NCBI GenBank assembly: GCA_007833815.1 | Contig: CP033464.1 | Coordinates: forward strand, 2,970,001-3,034,000 | Direction of reading: 5' to 3' | From: Brevibacillus laterosporus | GTDB taxonomy: Bacteria > Bacillota > Bacilli > Brevibacillales > Brevibacillaceae | Length of the DNA: 64,000 nucleotides | In this document: piece after piece, positions 40,231 to 48,597 of the stretch | Numbering within the stretch: the stretch's first letter is position 1 | Layout: each line of letters begins with the position of its first letter | Program-made: the position numbers and the translations under genes | The notes under the pieces: generated by a model | The model's database searches: none | What the model was told of the DNA's origin: nothing | Seen by the model: only the letters and a program-made list of their open reading frames with translations

Positions 40231-40248
40231 TAAGGGAGGCGACGTGAT

Positions 40249-40608
40249 ATGGCGGAAGTATCCATAAAAATCAACGTAGACACATCGGAAGCAATTTCTA
40301 ATATACACGCACTAAGAAGCGAAGCAGAACGGGCATTAGCTGCGGTAGAACAGCTAGGCGGTTACGTACCGACAGACGGCTATCTCGCGGTACTCCACCA
40401 CGGTGAGGTGCGTCTTCCTGCGCGGGGGTACGCCAACCACGTTCGAGAAGTGCGCGAGTCACAGTGGCGGGAATTAGACGGAAAGGACCTCCGTATTAAG
40501 GTATCGGAAACAGACGATGAGGTTAGAGTGTTCGCGATTGAGGAACGTAAGGTCCACGTTGTATTCGAAAGTGACGATTTCAAACGTAAATTAAACGAGA
40601 GCTTCTGA
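40249..40608 (+). CDS. Hypothetical protein, 119 aa
   Basis: GGGAGGCGACG precedes ATG 40249. The first third (VSIKINVDTSEAISNIHALRS) resembles the start of tape-measure-type or coiled-coil phage proteins; the middle has LHHGEVRLPARG. It is flanked by terminators on both sides, so it is its own transcript. The function is unknown. Confidence 0.55.
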   Translation: MAEVSIKINVDTSEAISNIHALRSEAERALAAVEQLGGYVPTDGYLAVLHHGEVRLPARGYANHVREVRESQWRELDGKDLRIKVSETDDEVRVFAIEERKVHVVFESDDFKRKLNESF

Positions 40609-40636
40609 CGAGTGCCTTCCGTCGGGAGCTTTATTT
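40600..40636 (+). terminator. Terminator after 40249 gene
   Basis: AGCTTCTGACG (40600-40610) pairs with CGTCGGGAGCT (40620-40630) in an 11-bp stem with three G-U pairs, followed by TTATTTAG. The T-tract is weak. Confidence 0.5.
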
Positions 40637-40653
40637 AGTTTACGTACGCTACA

Positions 40654-40699
40654 TGCGGCCGAGGGACGGCGTCATGTAACGTCCACGCATTCGGCCGCA
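40654..40699. other. Strong two-stage hairpin
   Basis: TGCGGCCGA (40654-40662) pairs perfectly with TCGGCCGCA (40691-40699), and within it GGACG pairs with CGTCC (40664-40668 with 40680-40684). There is no T run, so it is not a simple terminator. It lies alone in the gap before the gene at 40741; a structured RNA, replication or recombination site are all open. Confidence 0.55.
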
Positions 40700-40740
40700 G
40701 ATTTACCTTATGGGAGCGTAAATATAACGGATTGGGGACG

Positions 40741-40998
40741 ATGACGGTGGAAAGACGAAGAATTGACGATTTACTTGGTTACCTACGTTTACTTACCGAT
40801 TTGAACCGCGACGACTTCCGAGTGGCGAAAGAGATCGGAAATGTTATGCGTGAGCTTGATGAGGAGCTTTACGTCAGACCATGGGATCGCGCGGCGACGT
40901 ACGAGGTCAGAGACGGTATCCTCGTCGTTATTGAAGACGGAACCGGACGCGACATTCGAATTGAGGGACCATCGGAACTTACGGTGTTGCCGTTATGA
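40741..40998 (+). CDS. Hypothetical protein, 85 aa
   Basis: GGGGACG precedes ATG 40741; TTG 40732 is an alternative. The N-terminal half is helical (IDDLLGYLRLLTDLNRDDFR), the C-terminal half is beta-rich. It overlaps the next gene by four bases. Confidence 0.5.
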   Translation: MTVERRRIDDLLGYLRLLTDLNRDDFRVAKEIGNVMRELDEELYVRPWDRAATYEVRDGILVVIEDGTGRDIRIEGPSELTVLPL

Positions 40999-41279
40999 TG
41001 AGTTACGGTAGCCTCTCGGAACACAATGCGACCGCCATCCGCACGACCGAACTATTTATCGAGGATCGCGGATATAAAGTGGAATATTTACGCGAACTAC
41101 CGGACGATTGGCGGTTAGAATTTGCGGAGTATATCACGCCCGAAATACACGAGTGGTTACGGAATCTATTTGAATACCGAACTCATTACGAGATTGGCGC
41201 GATGGTACTGGACACGATAAATCCCATACGGAAGGTGACGGTAAATGAACGGATCACTGACGAAAGCTCACGAGGATAA
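40995..41279 (+). CDS. Hypothetical protein, 94 aa
   Basis: It starts with ATGATG overlapping the previous stop. The protein is acidic and helical. It overlaps the next gene by 35 bases in another frame. The family is not known. Confidence 0.5.
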   Translation: MMSYGSLSEHNATAIRTTELFIEDRGYKVEYLRELPDDWRLEFAEYITPEIHEWLRNLFEYRTHYEIGAMVLDTINPIRKVTVNERITDESSRG

Positions 41280-41460
41280 TTCCCGTGAGTATTTTTATTG
41301 TTACTCCCCGAATCTGTACGAGTTCTTGAAACGTAAAGGCCTACGGTTTATCTGCTCGGGCCTTCACGAGAAAACACTCCGCAAATTCTGGCAGTATAAA
41401 CGCGACGAAAAGCTAGACGGATGTCTGGCAGAGTACGAACGTAACAAGCCGTTAAATTAA
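41245..41460 (+). CDS. DUF5659-like protein, 71 aa
   Basis: The stretch YSPNLYEFLKRKGLRFICSG followed by KTLRKFWQYKRDEKL resembles the small DUF5659 family of phage and Bacillota proteins. The function is unknown. GGAAGGTGACGG precedes the ATG. Confidence 0.55.
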   Translation: MNGSLTKAHEDNSREYFYCYSPNLYEFLKRKGLRFICSGLHEKTLRKFWQYKRDEKLDGCLAEYERNKPLN

Positions 41461-41480
41461 CGAATAAGGGGCGCGAGAAG

Positions 41481-41990
41481 ATGACCGTTAAGCCACAGCC
41501 GAATGATAAGCGAATTTTGCTGGATAACCCGAATGGCTACGAGATTTATAACCGTGAATTGGTACGTAAAGTGTTCCCGCGGATTATTAACGAGGCATAT
41601 GACGTCGTATATGCGGATGCAAAACGTAAACCGGAGATACGCGATATAGTGGCGTTTTACTTCCTGCTACAGGCGTATATAGACGGTAGGTATGAGTGCG
41701 GAGATGGCACGGTAAGCGACCGTTTTGGGGCGTGCTTCCTATCGTACGAGGCGATAATGGGTACGCTGAGGATCGATAGGGCGCGTGTTAAGTTGCTTGC
41801 GGACATACTCGCTACGAACGGGATAATACGGACAGTGGATCACTGGGAGGGAACGAAACGGTTCAAATGGTACTTTCCTTCGTTCTGCCCGCGAATTACA
41901 GATGACGGGTACATTATCGATGAGGACGGCGAAATTATCCTGCCGGACTATACGTTGTACAAGTCGAGAAGGAGACGGAAGACGGCGTAA
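41481..41990 (+). CDS. Second winged-helix protein, possible replication initiator
   Basis: The 169-residue protein has a winged-helix region (about 80-125: FLSYEAIMGTLRIDRARVKL then LADILATNGIIRTV). Its gene is followed nine bases later by three exact-length 25-bp repeats, and then by a 49-bp block shared with the 1043 locus. A DNA-binding protein that acts at these repeats, for origin or copy control or self-repression, is inferred. GGGGCGCGAG precedes the ATG. Confidence 0.6.
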   Translation: MTVKPQPNDKRILLDNPNGYEIYNRELVRKVFPRIINEAYDVVYADAKRKPEIRDIVAFYFLLQAYIDGRYECGDGTVSDRFGACFLSYEAIMGTLRIDRARVKLLADILATNGIIRTVDHWEGTKRFKWYFPSFCPRITDDGYIIDEDGEIILPDYTLYKSRRRRKTA

Positions 41991-41998
41991 AGTTGCCG

Positions 41999-42073
41999 TA
42001 GTATGCACTGGACACACTACCGGTAGTATGCGCAGGACACACTATCGATAGTATGCACTGGGCGCACTGTAAA
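41999..42073. repeat. Three tandem 25-bp iterons
   Basis: The unit TAGTATGCACTGGACACACT occurs at 41999, 42024 and 42049, exactly 25 bases apart, with the core TAGTATGC and CACT kept in all. The first two units carry TAGT...ACTA dyad symmetry. The 25-base period rules out a coding repeat. Purine-rich GTAAAAGAG repeats follow to 42112. Confidence 0.75.
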
Positions 42074-42113
42074 AAGAGAAAGTAGTAAAAGAGCAATTAG
42101 TAAAAGAGAAAGA

Positions 42114-42162
42114 AAGATAGCGCCTCGTTCAGTCACTACGTTCCTTCTATCGCGCTGTCACT
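42114..42162. repeat. 49-bp conserved block, copy B
   Basis: It matches 1532-1580 with five differences. It lies after the winged-helix gene and the iterons, exactly as copy A does. Confidence 0.7.
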
Positions 42163-42196
42163 TTATATAAAAGATAGAGACAAAGGGAAGAGATAA

Positions 42197-42232
42197 ACGC
42201 GATCTAGGTATAGTAAGTACATTTGATCGCGT
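42197..42232. repeat. Inverted repeat ACGCGATC/GATCGCGT
   Basis: Perfect 8-bp arms (42197-42204 and 42225-42232) flank a 20-base AT-rich centre that contains TATAGT. It could be a protein site; copy A of the locus does not have it. Confidence 0.4.
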
Positions 42233-42278
42233 AGGTATTTGAAAGCATATTCGAAGAAGTAAGAGATAGGAGGCGGTT

Positions 42279-42389
42279 GTTTTCAATCCGTTTAGTGAAC
42301 TACGTTGGTACCACGTACCATTACTACTCATTGGGGCTTCGTTGGAATTTATCGCGGATAGATACCGTGACTGGAGACGTAGAGATTAA
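42279..42389 (+). CDS. Possible small membrane protein with unusual start
   Basis: After a strong ATAGGAGGCGG site, the frame from GTT 42279 reads FNPFSELRWYHVPLLLIGAS, a membrane-like helix ending in a basic tail (RYRDWRRRD). It has no ATG, GTG or TTG. The TTG at 42277 opens another frame of 40 residues to 42399 that looks less protein-like. A terminator follows. Confidence 0.35.
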   Translation, partial: VFNPFSELRWYHVPLLLIGASLEFIADRYRDWRRRD

Positions 42390-42401
42390 TCGGAAGTAAG
42401 C

Positions 42402-42432
42402 ACGCGGCGCCACTCGTTGGTTCCGCGTTTTT
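42402..42432 (+). terminator. Terminator before the long gap
   Basis: ACGCGG/CCGCGT (42402-42407 with 42423-42428) plus an inner CCA/TGG pair form a hairpin followed by a run of five T. Confidence 0.7.
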
Positions 42433-43075
42433 CTATGTCTACGGAAGCACAATCGTTACGCTACGTCAAGATCACGTTTCCTTCGCGTATATAATGAAGC
42501 GTCAGGACGGATTAAGCTACGTATTGTTACCGATACATACCGAATCAAAAGGACTATCTAGCCGAATACATCCGCACGGACGTTCCAGACGCGTGCCCTC
42601 CGAAAACATCGGGTCGCCGTTAAATTGTGTTAATTGTACGTATTAACCAACGCTTATATACGTGTTTGCACCCGTTCCCCGTTTATGCACTGATTGTGTA
42701 TACGGCTGTATTCGAACATATGTTTGAGTCCGATAATCTACGGTATGTTAACAGCCGTTCGTATACGCAACCAGCGCCGTTACAGCATTCGTATGGTTAC
42801 GTTTCGTTATACAGTTAACATAATCGGATGCATATCGATATATAGTGCGAACACGGCGTTATACGGGAGATTAGCGGGGGCGTACGCTTGCATAACGGTT
42901 GCATGGAGTAAACGGAAGATACTACGGAAAAGTAAGTAAAAATAGTGACGTAACGTATGTAACTACTGAAAAGTAAGTGACTAACGAATCCCCCCAAGGC
43001 GGCCGTCGGTATCCCCGCGGTCTGGTGCCGGACTATTTCTTGCAGGTTTTAAATCACCGGGTCTAATTTAAACGA
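42433..43075. other. 640-base gap without a convincing gene
   Basis: Two short overlapping + strand ORFs exist (42627 and 42694) but have no SD site and biased, CGTA/TACG-rich sequence. The only clear structure is a 17-bp direct repeat, ACTAC[GT]GAAAAGTAAGT, at 42921 and 42962. Its place just before the terminase genes fits a packaging (pac/cos) or origin region. Confidence 0.4.
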
Positions 43076-43108
43076 AAGCTACCGAATGCCTATCGGTGGC
43101 TTCTTTTT
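43076..43108 (+). terminator. Terminator before terminase operon
   Basis: AAGCTACCGA pairs with TCGGTGGCTT (10 bp, one G-U) around ATGCCTA, followed by CTTTTTG. It ends any upstream transcript 29 bases before the terminase start. Confidence 0.8.
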
Positions 43109-43137
43109 GTACTCAATTTACGAAAGGAGACGATAAC

Positions 43138-43593
43138 ATGGCGAAGGATTTACGCAAGTTAGAGGCGCGGCTTACCCAAGAACAGATTAAGGCGGCGCAG
43201 TTACTCGCGGTTAATAACTTTCTAGCCAAAAACCCCGTCGGCGCGGAAAAAGGGCGAATGAAGCTCGATGAAATTGCGAAGGAAGCGGGTTGCTCCGTTA
43301 GCTCACTCTACAAATGGCGCAACTATAACGAGACCTTTATCGATTACGTGAACGGCCTGTCCGCAAACGCGTTTATGTCGCATCTTCCGCAGATTATGGA
43401 GAAGCACTTGGACATGACGCTAAAGGGTCAAGGATCGATGAAGGGGATTGAGCTTTTTTATAAATTCGGAGGTCTGCTGATCGATAAGTCGGAGGTTACA
43501 AACGATGATGGGCGTTCACTACAATCGATCGACGAACGACTAGCGGCCTTGTTGGAACGATCCAAGGAGCCTGATACCGATGGCATATCTTAA
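43138..43593 (+). CDS. terS: Terminase small subunit
   Basis: The N-terminal HTH (LDEIAKEAGCSVSSLYKWRN, about residues 43-62) would recognise the packaging site; the helical C-terminal part should make the ring. AAAGGAG precedes ATG 43138. The stop overlaps the large subunit start by 14 bases. Confidence 0.8.
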   Translation: MAKDLRKLEARLTQEQIKAAQLLAVNNFLAKNPVGAEKGRMKLDEIAKEAGCSVSSLYKWRNYNETFIDYVNGLSANAFMSHLPQIMEKHLDMTLKGQGSMKGIELFYKFGGLLIDKSEVTNDDGRSLQSIDERLAALLERSKEPDTDGIS

Positions 43594-45283
43594 CGGGGAG
43601 TGGCTAGATCGGGAAGCTCGGGAAGAGGAAATCACGCAACGATACCGTCTTGTCGACGCATATAAGAAACTAGCGAAAAGCGGTAGCCTTACCGAATACG
43701 ATCTAGACCAGTGGGAAAACGTCGTGGCGGAACTCGAAAAACTAGAACGAGTTCATCGCGCCGAACATGACGTTCTCTTTTTCACGTACGAATATTTTTC
43801 AGAGGACAGGAATCCCGATAACAATTCGAATTTAATTCCGAAGGGGCAGACGCTAGAGGGCGCTGCCTCTTTTCATATTACGCTGTGTGGTCTTCTAGAT
43901 CAGATCGTAAAGGGAGACATTAGCGAGAATGTGGCGTGGTCAGTAGGGCGGCGTCACGCGAAAACAGCGTACCTATCGAACTCGTACCTATGCCACCAAA
44001 TCACGTTCCGCATGCAGAAGTACATCGTGGAGGTCTCCGAAACTACCGACGTAGCCGGTGACTTTATCAAATGGACGGTTAACCAGCTCAAGTTCAACGA
44101 GAAGTTACGGGAAGATTTCGGGCCCTTACTTCACCCGAAGCCCTCGATGAATGAAGTCGACAACAAATACGAGTTTATTACGACAACAGGCACGAAGGTA
44201 GAGGCGAAAGGGATCGGGACTCAGATGCGTGGTCTGCGTCATTTGAGTGAGCGGCCCGGTTTGTTTATTCTCGATGACTTGGAATCCGCCGAAAATACCA
44301 ATACACCAGAGACTCGCGCCAAAAACCTACATTGGTTTAGGTCTGAGATGTTGGAGGCATTGGGGTTTGGTGGTATTTGCGTATACATGGGAACAATCGT
44401 GCACTACGATTCGTTGCTTAATCACGTACTGACCAAAGGTAAGGACTTCGTTTCTAGGAAATTCCCTGCTATTTTAAGCTGGTCAGAGCGTGAGGACTTG
44501 TGGGACGAATGGAGAAGAATCTACGTCGAAGATCGTCCCGACGCAAAAGAACTCGCACGGAGTTTCTATAGGAGCAATGAGGAGGAAATGACCAAGGGCA
44601 CTGAAGTCCTTTGGCCGCAGATGTATACGTATCTCTACTTCATGGAGAAGCGAGAGTCGATGGGAGCCCGCGCCTTCAATCAAGAGTATCTCGGCAACCC
44701 CGTCGATGAAGAGTCGCAGATATTCGATCCAGAGCAGTTTACCTATTATATCGATTCTGAACTTGAGGAACTGACCCTCGACTATTACGCGGGGATTGAC
44801 TTTGCCATGGGAAAAGAGAAAGGCGATTACTCGGCTATTATCACACTCGCCCGAAATCGCGACACGGGTGTTTGCTACGTCACCGACGTCTTTCTAAGAC
44901 GTGTTCATCCCGACGTACTGCTAAACGAAACGGTGGACAGGGCGTTGCGGTTCCAGTACGAAGGTATAGCGGTCGAGGCGCAACAGGCCCAAGAATGGTT
45001 TGCGCATAAACTGGCGGAAGAATTACGGAGAAAAGGATACCCTACGCACCGGCGCTTGAAGGAAATCAAGCAACGCATGCGTAAAGCACTCCGCATTGAA
45101 TCGTTGTTGCCGGATATTCAGAGTGGGAAGATTCGGTTTAAGCGAGATCAACGTCTACTGATCGAAATGTTCGAAATGTACCCGAATCATAATCACGATG
45201 ATGGTCCAGATGCCTTGCACATGGCGTATGACGCGGCAAGACTGCGTAGAAAACGGGTAGTTGATAAGCCCGCATATATGTAG
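43580..45283 (+). CDS. terL: Terminase large subunit
   Basis: The packaging motor has an ATPase domain with a variant Walker A (SVGRRHAKTA, about residue 120) and Walker B (GLFILDDLES), and a nuclease domain with YAGIDFAMGKEKGDYSA and DDGPDALHMA holding the metal-binding Asp residues. At 567 residues it is full length. It pumps DNA into the procapsid through the portal encoded next. Confidence 0.92.
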   Translation: MAYLNGEWLDREAREEEITQRYRLVDAYKKLAKSGSLTEYDLDQWENVVAELEKLERVHRAEHDVLFFTYEYFSEDRNPDNNSNLIPKGQTLEGAASFHITLCGLLDQIVKGDISENVAWSVGRRHAKTAYLSNSYLCHQITFRMQKYIVEVSETTDVAGDFIKWTVNQLKFNEKLREDFGPLLHPKPSMNEVDNKYEFITTTGTKVEAKGIGTQMRGLRHLSERPGLFILDDLESAENTNTPETRAKNLHWFRSEMLEALGFGGICVYMGTIVHYDSLLNHVLTKGKDFVSRKFPAILSWSEREDLWDEWRRIYVEDRPDAKELARSFYRSNEEEMTKGTEVLWPQMYTYLYFMEKRESMGARAFNQEYLGNPVDEESQIFDPEQFTYYIDSELEELTLDYYAGIDFAMGKEKGDYSAIITLARNRDTGVCYVTDVFLRRVHPDVLLNETVDRALRFQYEGIAVEAQQAQEWFAHKLAEELRRKGYPTHRRLKEIKQRMRKALRIESLLPDIQSGKIRFKRDQRLLIEMFEMYPNHNHDDGPDALHMAYDAARLRRKRVVDKPAYM

Positions 45284-46856
45284 AGAGGAGGCGAGACCCA
45301 TCGCTAAGTTATTCGTTACAGGCGCACAGTACCCACCAGTCCGTGATATCGAACGGTTGTCCAAATACTACCGTGGCCGTAAGATTTTCGACGGTAAGCA
45401 GGCGGAAGTACTCGAACGTGCAACCGAAATCCTAAAGGATACGCCGCACGCCGCCCAATTGTCGAAGCTATATATCGCGGTTAACTTGATGGACGTACTT
45501 TTGACGAAGCCAGCCGACTTGATGTTCGGTGAGCCTCCTTCGTATGAGTCCGGTAAGCCGGACGCCTCCATCGAGCAACAACGCCTGACCTCTATCGTTG
45601 AAGAGAACGATTTGAACGTGTTGGGCCATGAGTTAGTCACCGGAGCAGGTATACGAGGAGACGCGTTCATCAAGACGTACTATGCCCAACGACAGGACTT
45701 ATCGGAAGTGCCCGTGGGTATCGAAATCAACGTTAAGCCCGAGCCGATTATTGAAGCAGTTGACCCATCGAACGTATTCCCTGAGCTAACAAAAGGCTCG
45801 CGTAAACGGTTCAAGGCGATCAATATTGCGTGGGTCGAGTGGATGACAGAGGCAAACGGGTTGCTCGAATCAATTGTCGAGGCCTCAAAGACAACGCAAA
45901 CTCCTTATCTTAACGTCGAGCGTCACGTTCCAGGGGCGATCATATACGAGCGGTTCCGATTGTACCCTAAGTCGGTAGATACTCGATATGATGCACCTAT
46001 CCAAACGTTCACTATCGGTGAGGCGGTTAGTACAGGTCACGAGAAAGACGTTGTTGCAACAGGTCTGTCTCACATGGCAATTCATCATATTCCGTATAAG
46101 TCTACGGATACGGATTGGCGTGGAAGTAGCGGTATCGAAAAGATAGAGTCGATACTAGCCGCGATTAACGACCGACTCGTACAGATCGATTACATCCTAT
46201 GGAAACACAGTGACCCGACAGCGTACGGACCCGACTTAGGGGAGTCAGACGTACGGTTCAGCGGACGTTATATCCCCGTTGAGAAAGCGGACGTTAAGCC
46301 CGGATACATGACGTGGGATTCGCAGTTAGATGGTGCCTTTAAGGAACTAGACGTTCTGCTAGGTATCGTATTCCAGATGAGCGAGACACCGCAATGGTTA
46401 TTCGGTACGACACTTGCAGAAGACAAAGGCGGAACGGGTACGTCACATACCGACGGTTCAGCGATTAAGGCTCGTTTTATGCCGATACTATCGAAAGTTA
46501 AGCGGATAAGAGCCCACATTGATAGAGCATTTAGGGACGCACTATACTCCGCCCAATTGCTAGAGAACTACGCTAATGCCAGAGTTGACGGGTTTGAAAG
46601 TTACGAGGCAGTTTATCCAACAATTAACTGGAAAGACGGGATTCCTCGCGACGAAAAAGAGCTTGCGGAGATCATGGACATCAGAACGGGCGGTAAGCCG
46701 ACAATTGACGTTCAGAGTGCCGTTAAGACGCTGTCCGAAGTGGACGACGAAAAGGCACGCGAGATCATGGTACGCATAGAGGAGGACGAGAAAGCCGCGA
46801 ACGGAACGGTGGACGCGTCTATTTTTAATGGGGATAACGGTGGAGTAGATGTGTGA
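45261..46856 (+). CDS. Portal protein (SPP1 gp6-like)
   Basis: The length, the order (terminase, portal, Mu F-like head protein, scaffold, capsid) and the core ETPQWLFGTTLAEDKGGTGT fit Bacillota portal proteins. The TTG at 45261 lies inside terL. A perfect GAGAGGAGGCG at 45285 is followed eight bases later by in-frame ATC 45299 (Ile-Ala-Lys), so translation may start on ATC rather than TTG. Either way the conserved part is intact. Confidence 0.85.
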   Translation: MISPHICREEARPIAKLFVTGAQYPPVRDIERLSKYYRGRKIFDGKQAEVLERATEILKDTPHAAQLSKLYIAVNLMDVLLTKPADLMFGEPPSYESGKPDASIEQQRLTSIVEENDLNVLGHELVTGAGIRGDAFIKTYYAQRQDLSEVPVGIEINVKPEPIIEAVDPSNVFPELTKGSRKRFKAINIAWVEWMTEANGLLESIVEASKTTQTPYLNVERHVPGAIIYERFRLYPKSVDTRYDAPIQTFTIGEAVSTGHEKDVVATGLSHMAIHHIPYKSTDTDWRGSSGIEKIESILAAINDRLVQIDYILWKHSDPTAYGPDLGESDVRFSGRYIPVEKADVKPGYMTWDSQLDGAFKELDVLLGIVFQMSETPQWLFGTTLAEDKGGTGTSHTDGSAIKARFMPILSKVKRIRAHIDRAFRDALYSAQLLENYANARVDGFESYEAVYPTINWKDGIPRDEKELAEIMDIRTGGKPTIDVQSAVKTLSEVDDEKAREIMVRIEEDEKAANGTVDASIFNGDNGGVDV

Positions 46857-47784
46857 TTTCCGTGAGTTACCGAAGCCATCGTATGACTACGACGTTAATG
46901 AGATCACTGAGGCGTACAAAAAAGCACTAGACGACGTGCAATCTGAATTACAACGCGTTGATCTTCCTGACTTCTCCCGATCCAACGCACAGGCTGTATA
47001 TGCACAAATTACCGTGATACTTACGAATCTAGCGAAAAAGACAAAGGAATGGGTAGCGCGTGTCATTCCGAAAGCGGCTTACGACGGCATTGCACGTACT
47101 CTACTTGCACTTGGTCTCGCTTCTAACCGTAAGCAAGCGCTCAAGAAAGCGAAGCTAAATCCGATTAATCAGCACGCTGTCGCCGCCGCAATTGCCGATA
47201 CGCAGACTGATTTACTCGCGGTGACGGACAACGTAACGAAGAGAGTCCGCGCGGCGGTTCGTAAGGCTGTTGCCGAAACTATGCGGTCGCAGATGGCTAC
47301 CGGTGTCAACGGACGCAGAACGATAACGGCTGACGTGCTTAAACGCATACGTAAGACACTCGGTGACTCAGCAGATAACGCCATTATAGACGCGGCCGGA
47401 CGTAAGTGGAAAATCGAACACTACGTTGATGTGGTTGCACAAACAAAGCTCATGGACGTACACAACGAGGCAACGATCAACGAGGCGTTATCTCGCGAAG
47501 TATTATACGCAGTTATATCGTCACACGGCGCAACTGATGCGTGCCGTTATCATGAGGGACGGATTATCCGGCTAACGGACGCGGGCGATACGAAATACCC
47601 GACGTATGACGCATTGCGTGCCTCTAGGCAGATATGGCACCCGAAGTGTAAACACACGATATCACCTATTCGAGTGCCGGAGAATCTATCGGAAAAACGA
47701 CGTACTCTTGCGGAGAGTCAAGGTGAGTTAAGCGATAGGGCGTTGGCTACTGGCAAGCGTAATCCTGATTTGTCTGAACGTTAA
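46849..47784 (+). CDS. Minor head protein (Mu gpF/SPP1 gp7-like)
   Basis: The protein has a helical N-terminal two-thirds and the conserved C-terminal core DACRYHEGRIIRL...WHPKCKHTISPI, with the Cys/His set of phage head-morphogenesis proteins. It overlaps the portal gene and should sit inside the head near the portal. Confidence 0.8.
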   Translation: MCDFRELPKPSYDYDVNEITEAYKKALDDVQSELQRVDLPDFSRSNAQAVYAQITVILTNLAKKTKEWVARVIPKAAYDGIARTLLALGLASNRKQALKKAKLNPINQHAVAAAIADTQTDLLAVTDNVTKRVRAAVRKAVAETMRSQMATGVNGRRTITADVLKRIRKTLGDSADNAIIDAAGRKWKIEHYVDVVAQTKLMDVHNEATINEALSREVLYAVISSHGATDACRYHEGRIIRLTDAGDTKYPTYDALRASRQIWHPKCKHTISPIRVPENLSEKRRTLAESQGELSDRALATGKRNPDLSER

Positions 47785-47843
47785 GACGTTAAAAGAAACG
47801 GACCCTAACTTATAGCCGACGGGCTTAAAACGGGAGGTAACGA

Positions 47844-48536
47844 ATGACTGACGTATTGAAGATGTTGTTTCCGATGAATTTGCAAACTTTCGCAGAGGAT
47901 GAACCGGAACCAATCGATGGACCAGAACAATCTGCGGAACCACCAAAATCATTTACGCAGGAAGAACTCGATAGAATCGTAGCAGAACGCGTCGCCCGAG
48001 AGCGTAAGAAAACGGAGAGGTTCGCTGACTACGACGATCTCAAGACGAAGCTCGCAGAGTATGAGCAAGAACGTGAGGAGAAACAGCGCGCAGAAATGAC
48101 CGAGATTGATCGATGGAAAACGGATTTAGAGAAAGAAGTTGCAGCAAAACAGGCGCTTGAGCAGAGTGTTACCGAGATGGAAGCGAAGTACCGTCAAGAG
48201 AAGATTCGTAATGCTTTTATCACGGCGGCTACCGGCGCAAATATCGCACATATCGATGATGCGTACGTACTGGCGTCGTCTGATCTCGCGAAGGTAACGA
48301 TTGATGATACGGGCAACGTAATAGGTGTTGATAGCGTTGTGCAAGCGCTTGTGGAGAACAAGCCGTTTTTAATCGCGCAGAGCAAAAGGGAGCCTATCAC
48401 GATTGGCGGGCCTTCCGGTTCCGAGCATGAAACGGAAACAAAAACACTCGAAGCACGGTTGGAAGAAGCTAAGAAGCAGAGGGACTTCGGAAAAGTTTTA
48501 GAACTGTCAAATAAGCTAGGTCAATTGAGTAAGTAA
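47844..48536 (+). CDS. Capsid scaffold protein (DUF4355-like)
   Basis: Acidic, coiled-coil protein between the minor head and major capsid genes: an Asp/Glu/Pro-rich start, FTQEELDRIVAERVARERKK, then long helices. It should guide shell assembly and then be lost or cleaved. The terminator after it tunes expression of the capsid gene. Confidence 0.8.
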   Translation: MTDVLKMLFPMNLQTFAEDEPEPIDGPEQSAEPPKSFTQEELDRIVAERVARERKKTERFADYDDLKTKLAEYEQEREEKQRAEMTEIDRWKTDLEKEVAAKQALEQSVTEMEAKYRQEKIRNAFITAATGANIAHIDDAYVLASSDLAKVTIDDTGNVIGVDSVVQALVENKPFLIAQSKREPITIGGPSGSEHETETKTLEARLEEAKKQRDFGKVLELSNKLGQLSK

Positions 48537-48539
48537 CCC

Positions 48540-48568
48540 CACCACCGATCTATTAGCGGTGGTTTTTT
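48540..48568 (+). terminator. Terminator between scaffold and capsid genes
   Basis: ACCACCG/CGGTGGT (48541-48547 with 48557-48563) with a 9-base loop precedes TTTTTT. Since the capsid gene follows with no clear new promoter, it is likely partial. Confidence 0.8.
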
Positions 48569-48597
48569 ATACCCAAAAACAAGGAGGAATCCCATTA

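Noticed and set aside
42627-42939. Two overlapping + strand ORFs in the gap before terminase
   Set aside because: No SD site precedes either, and the products are biased in Tyr/Ile/Arg from CGTA/TACG-rich DNA.
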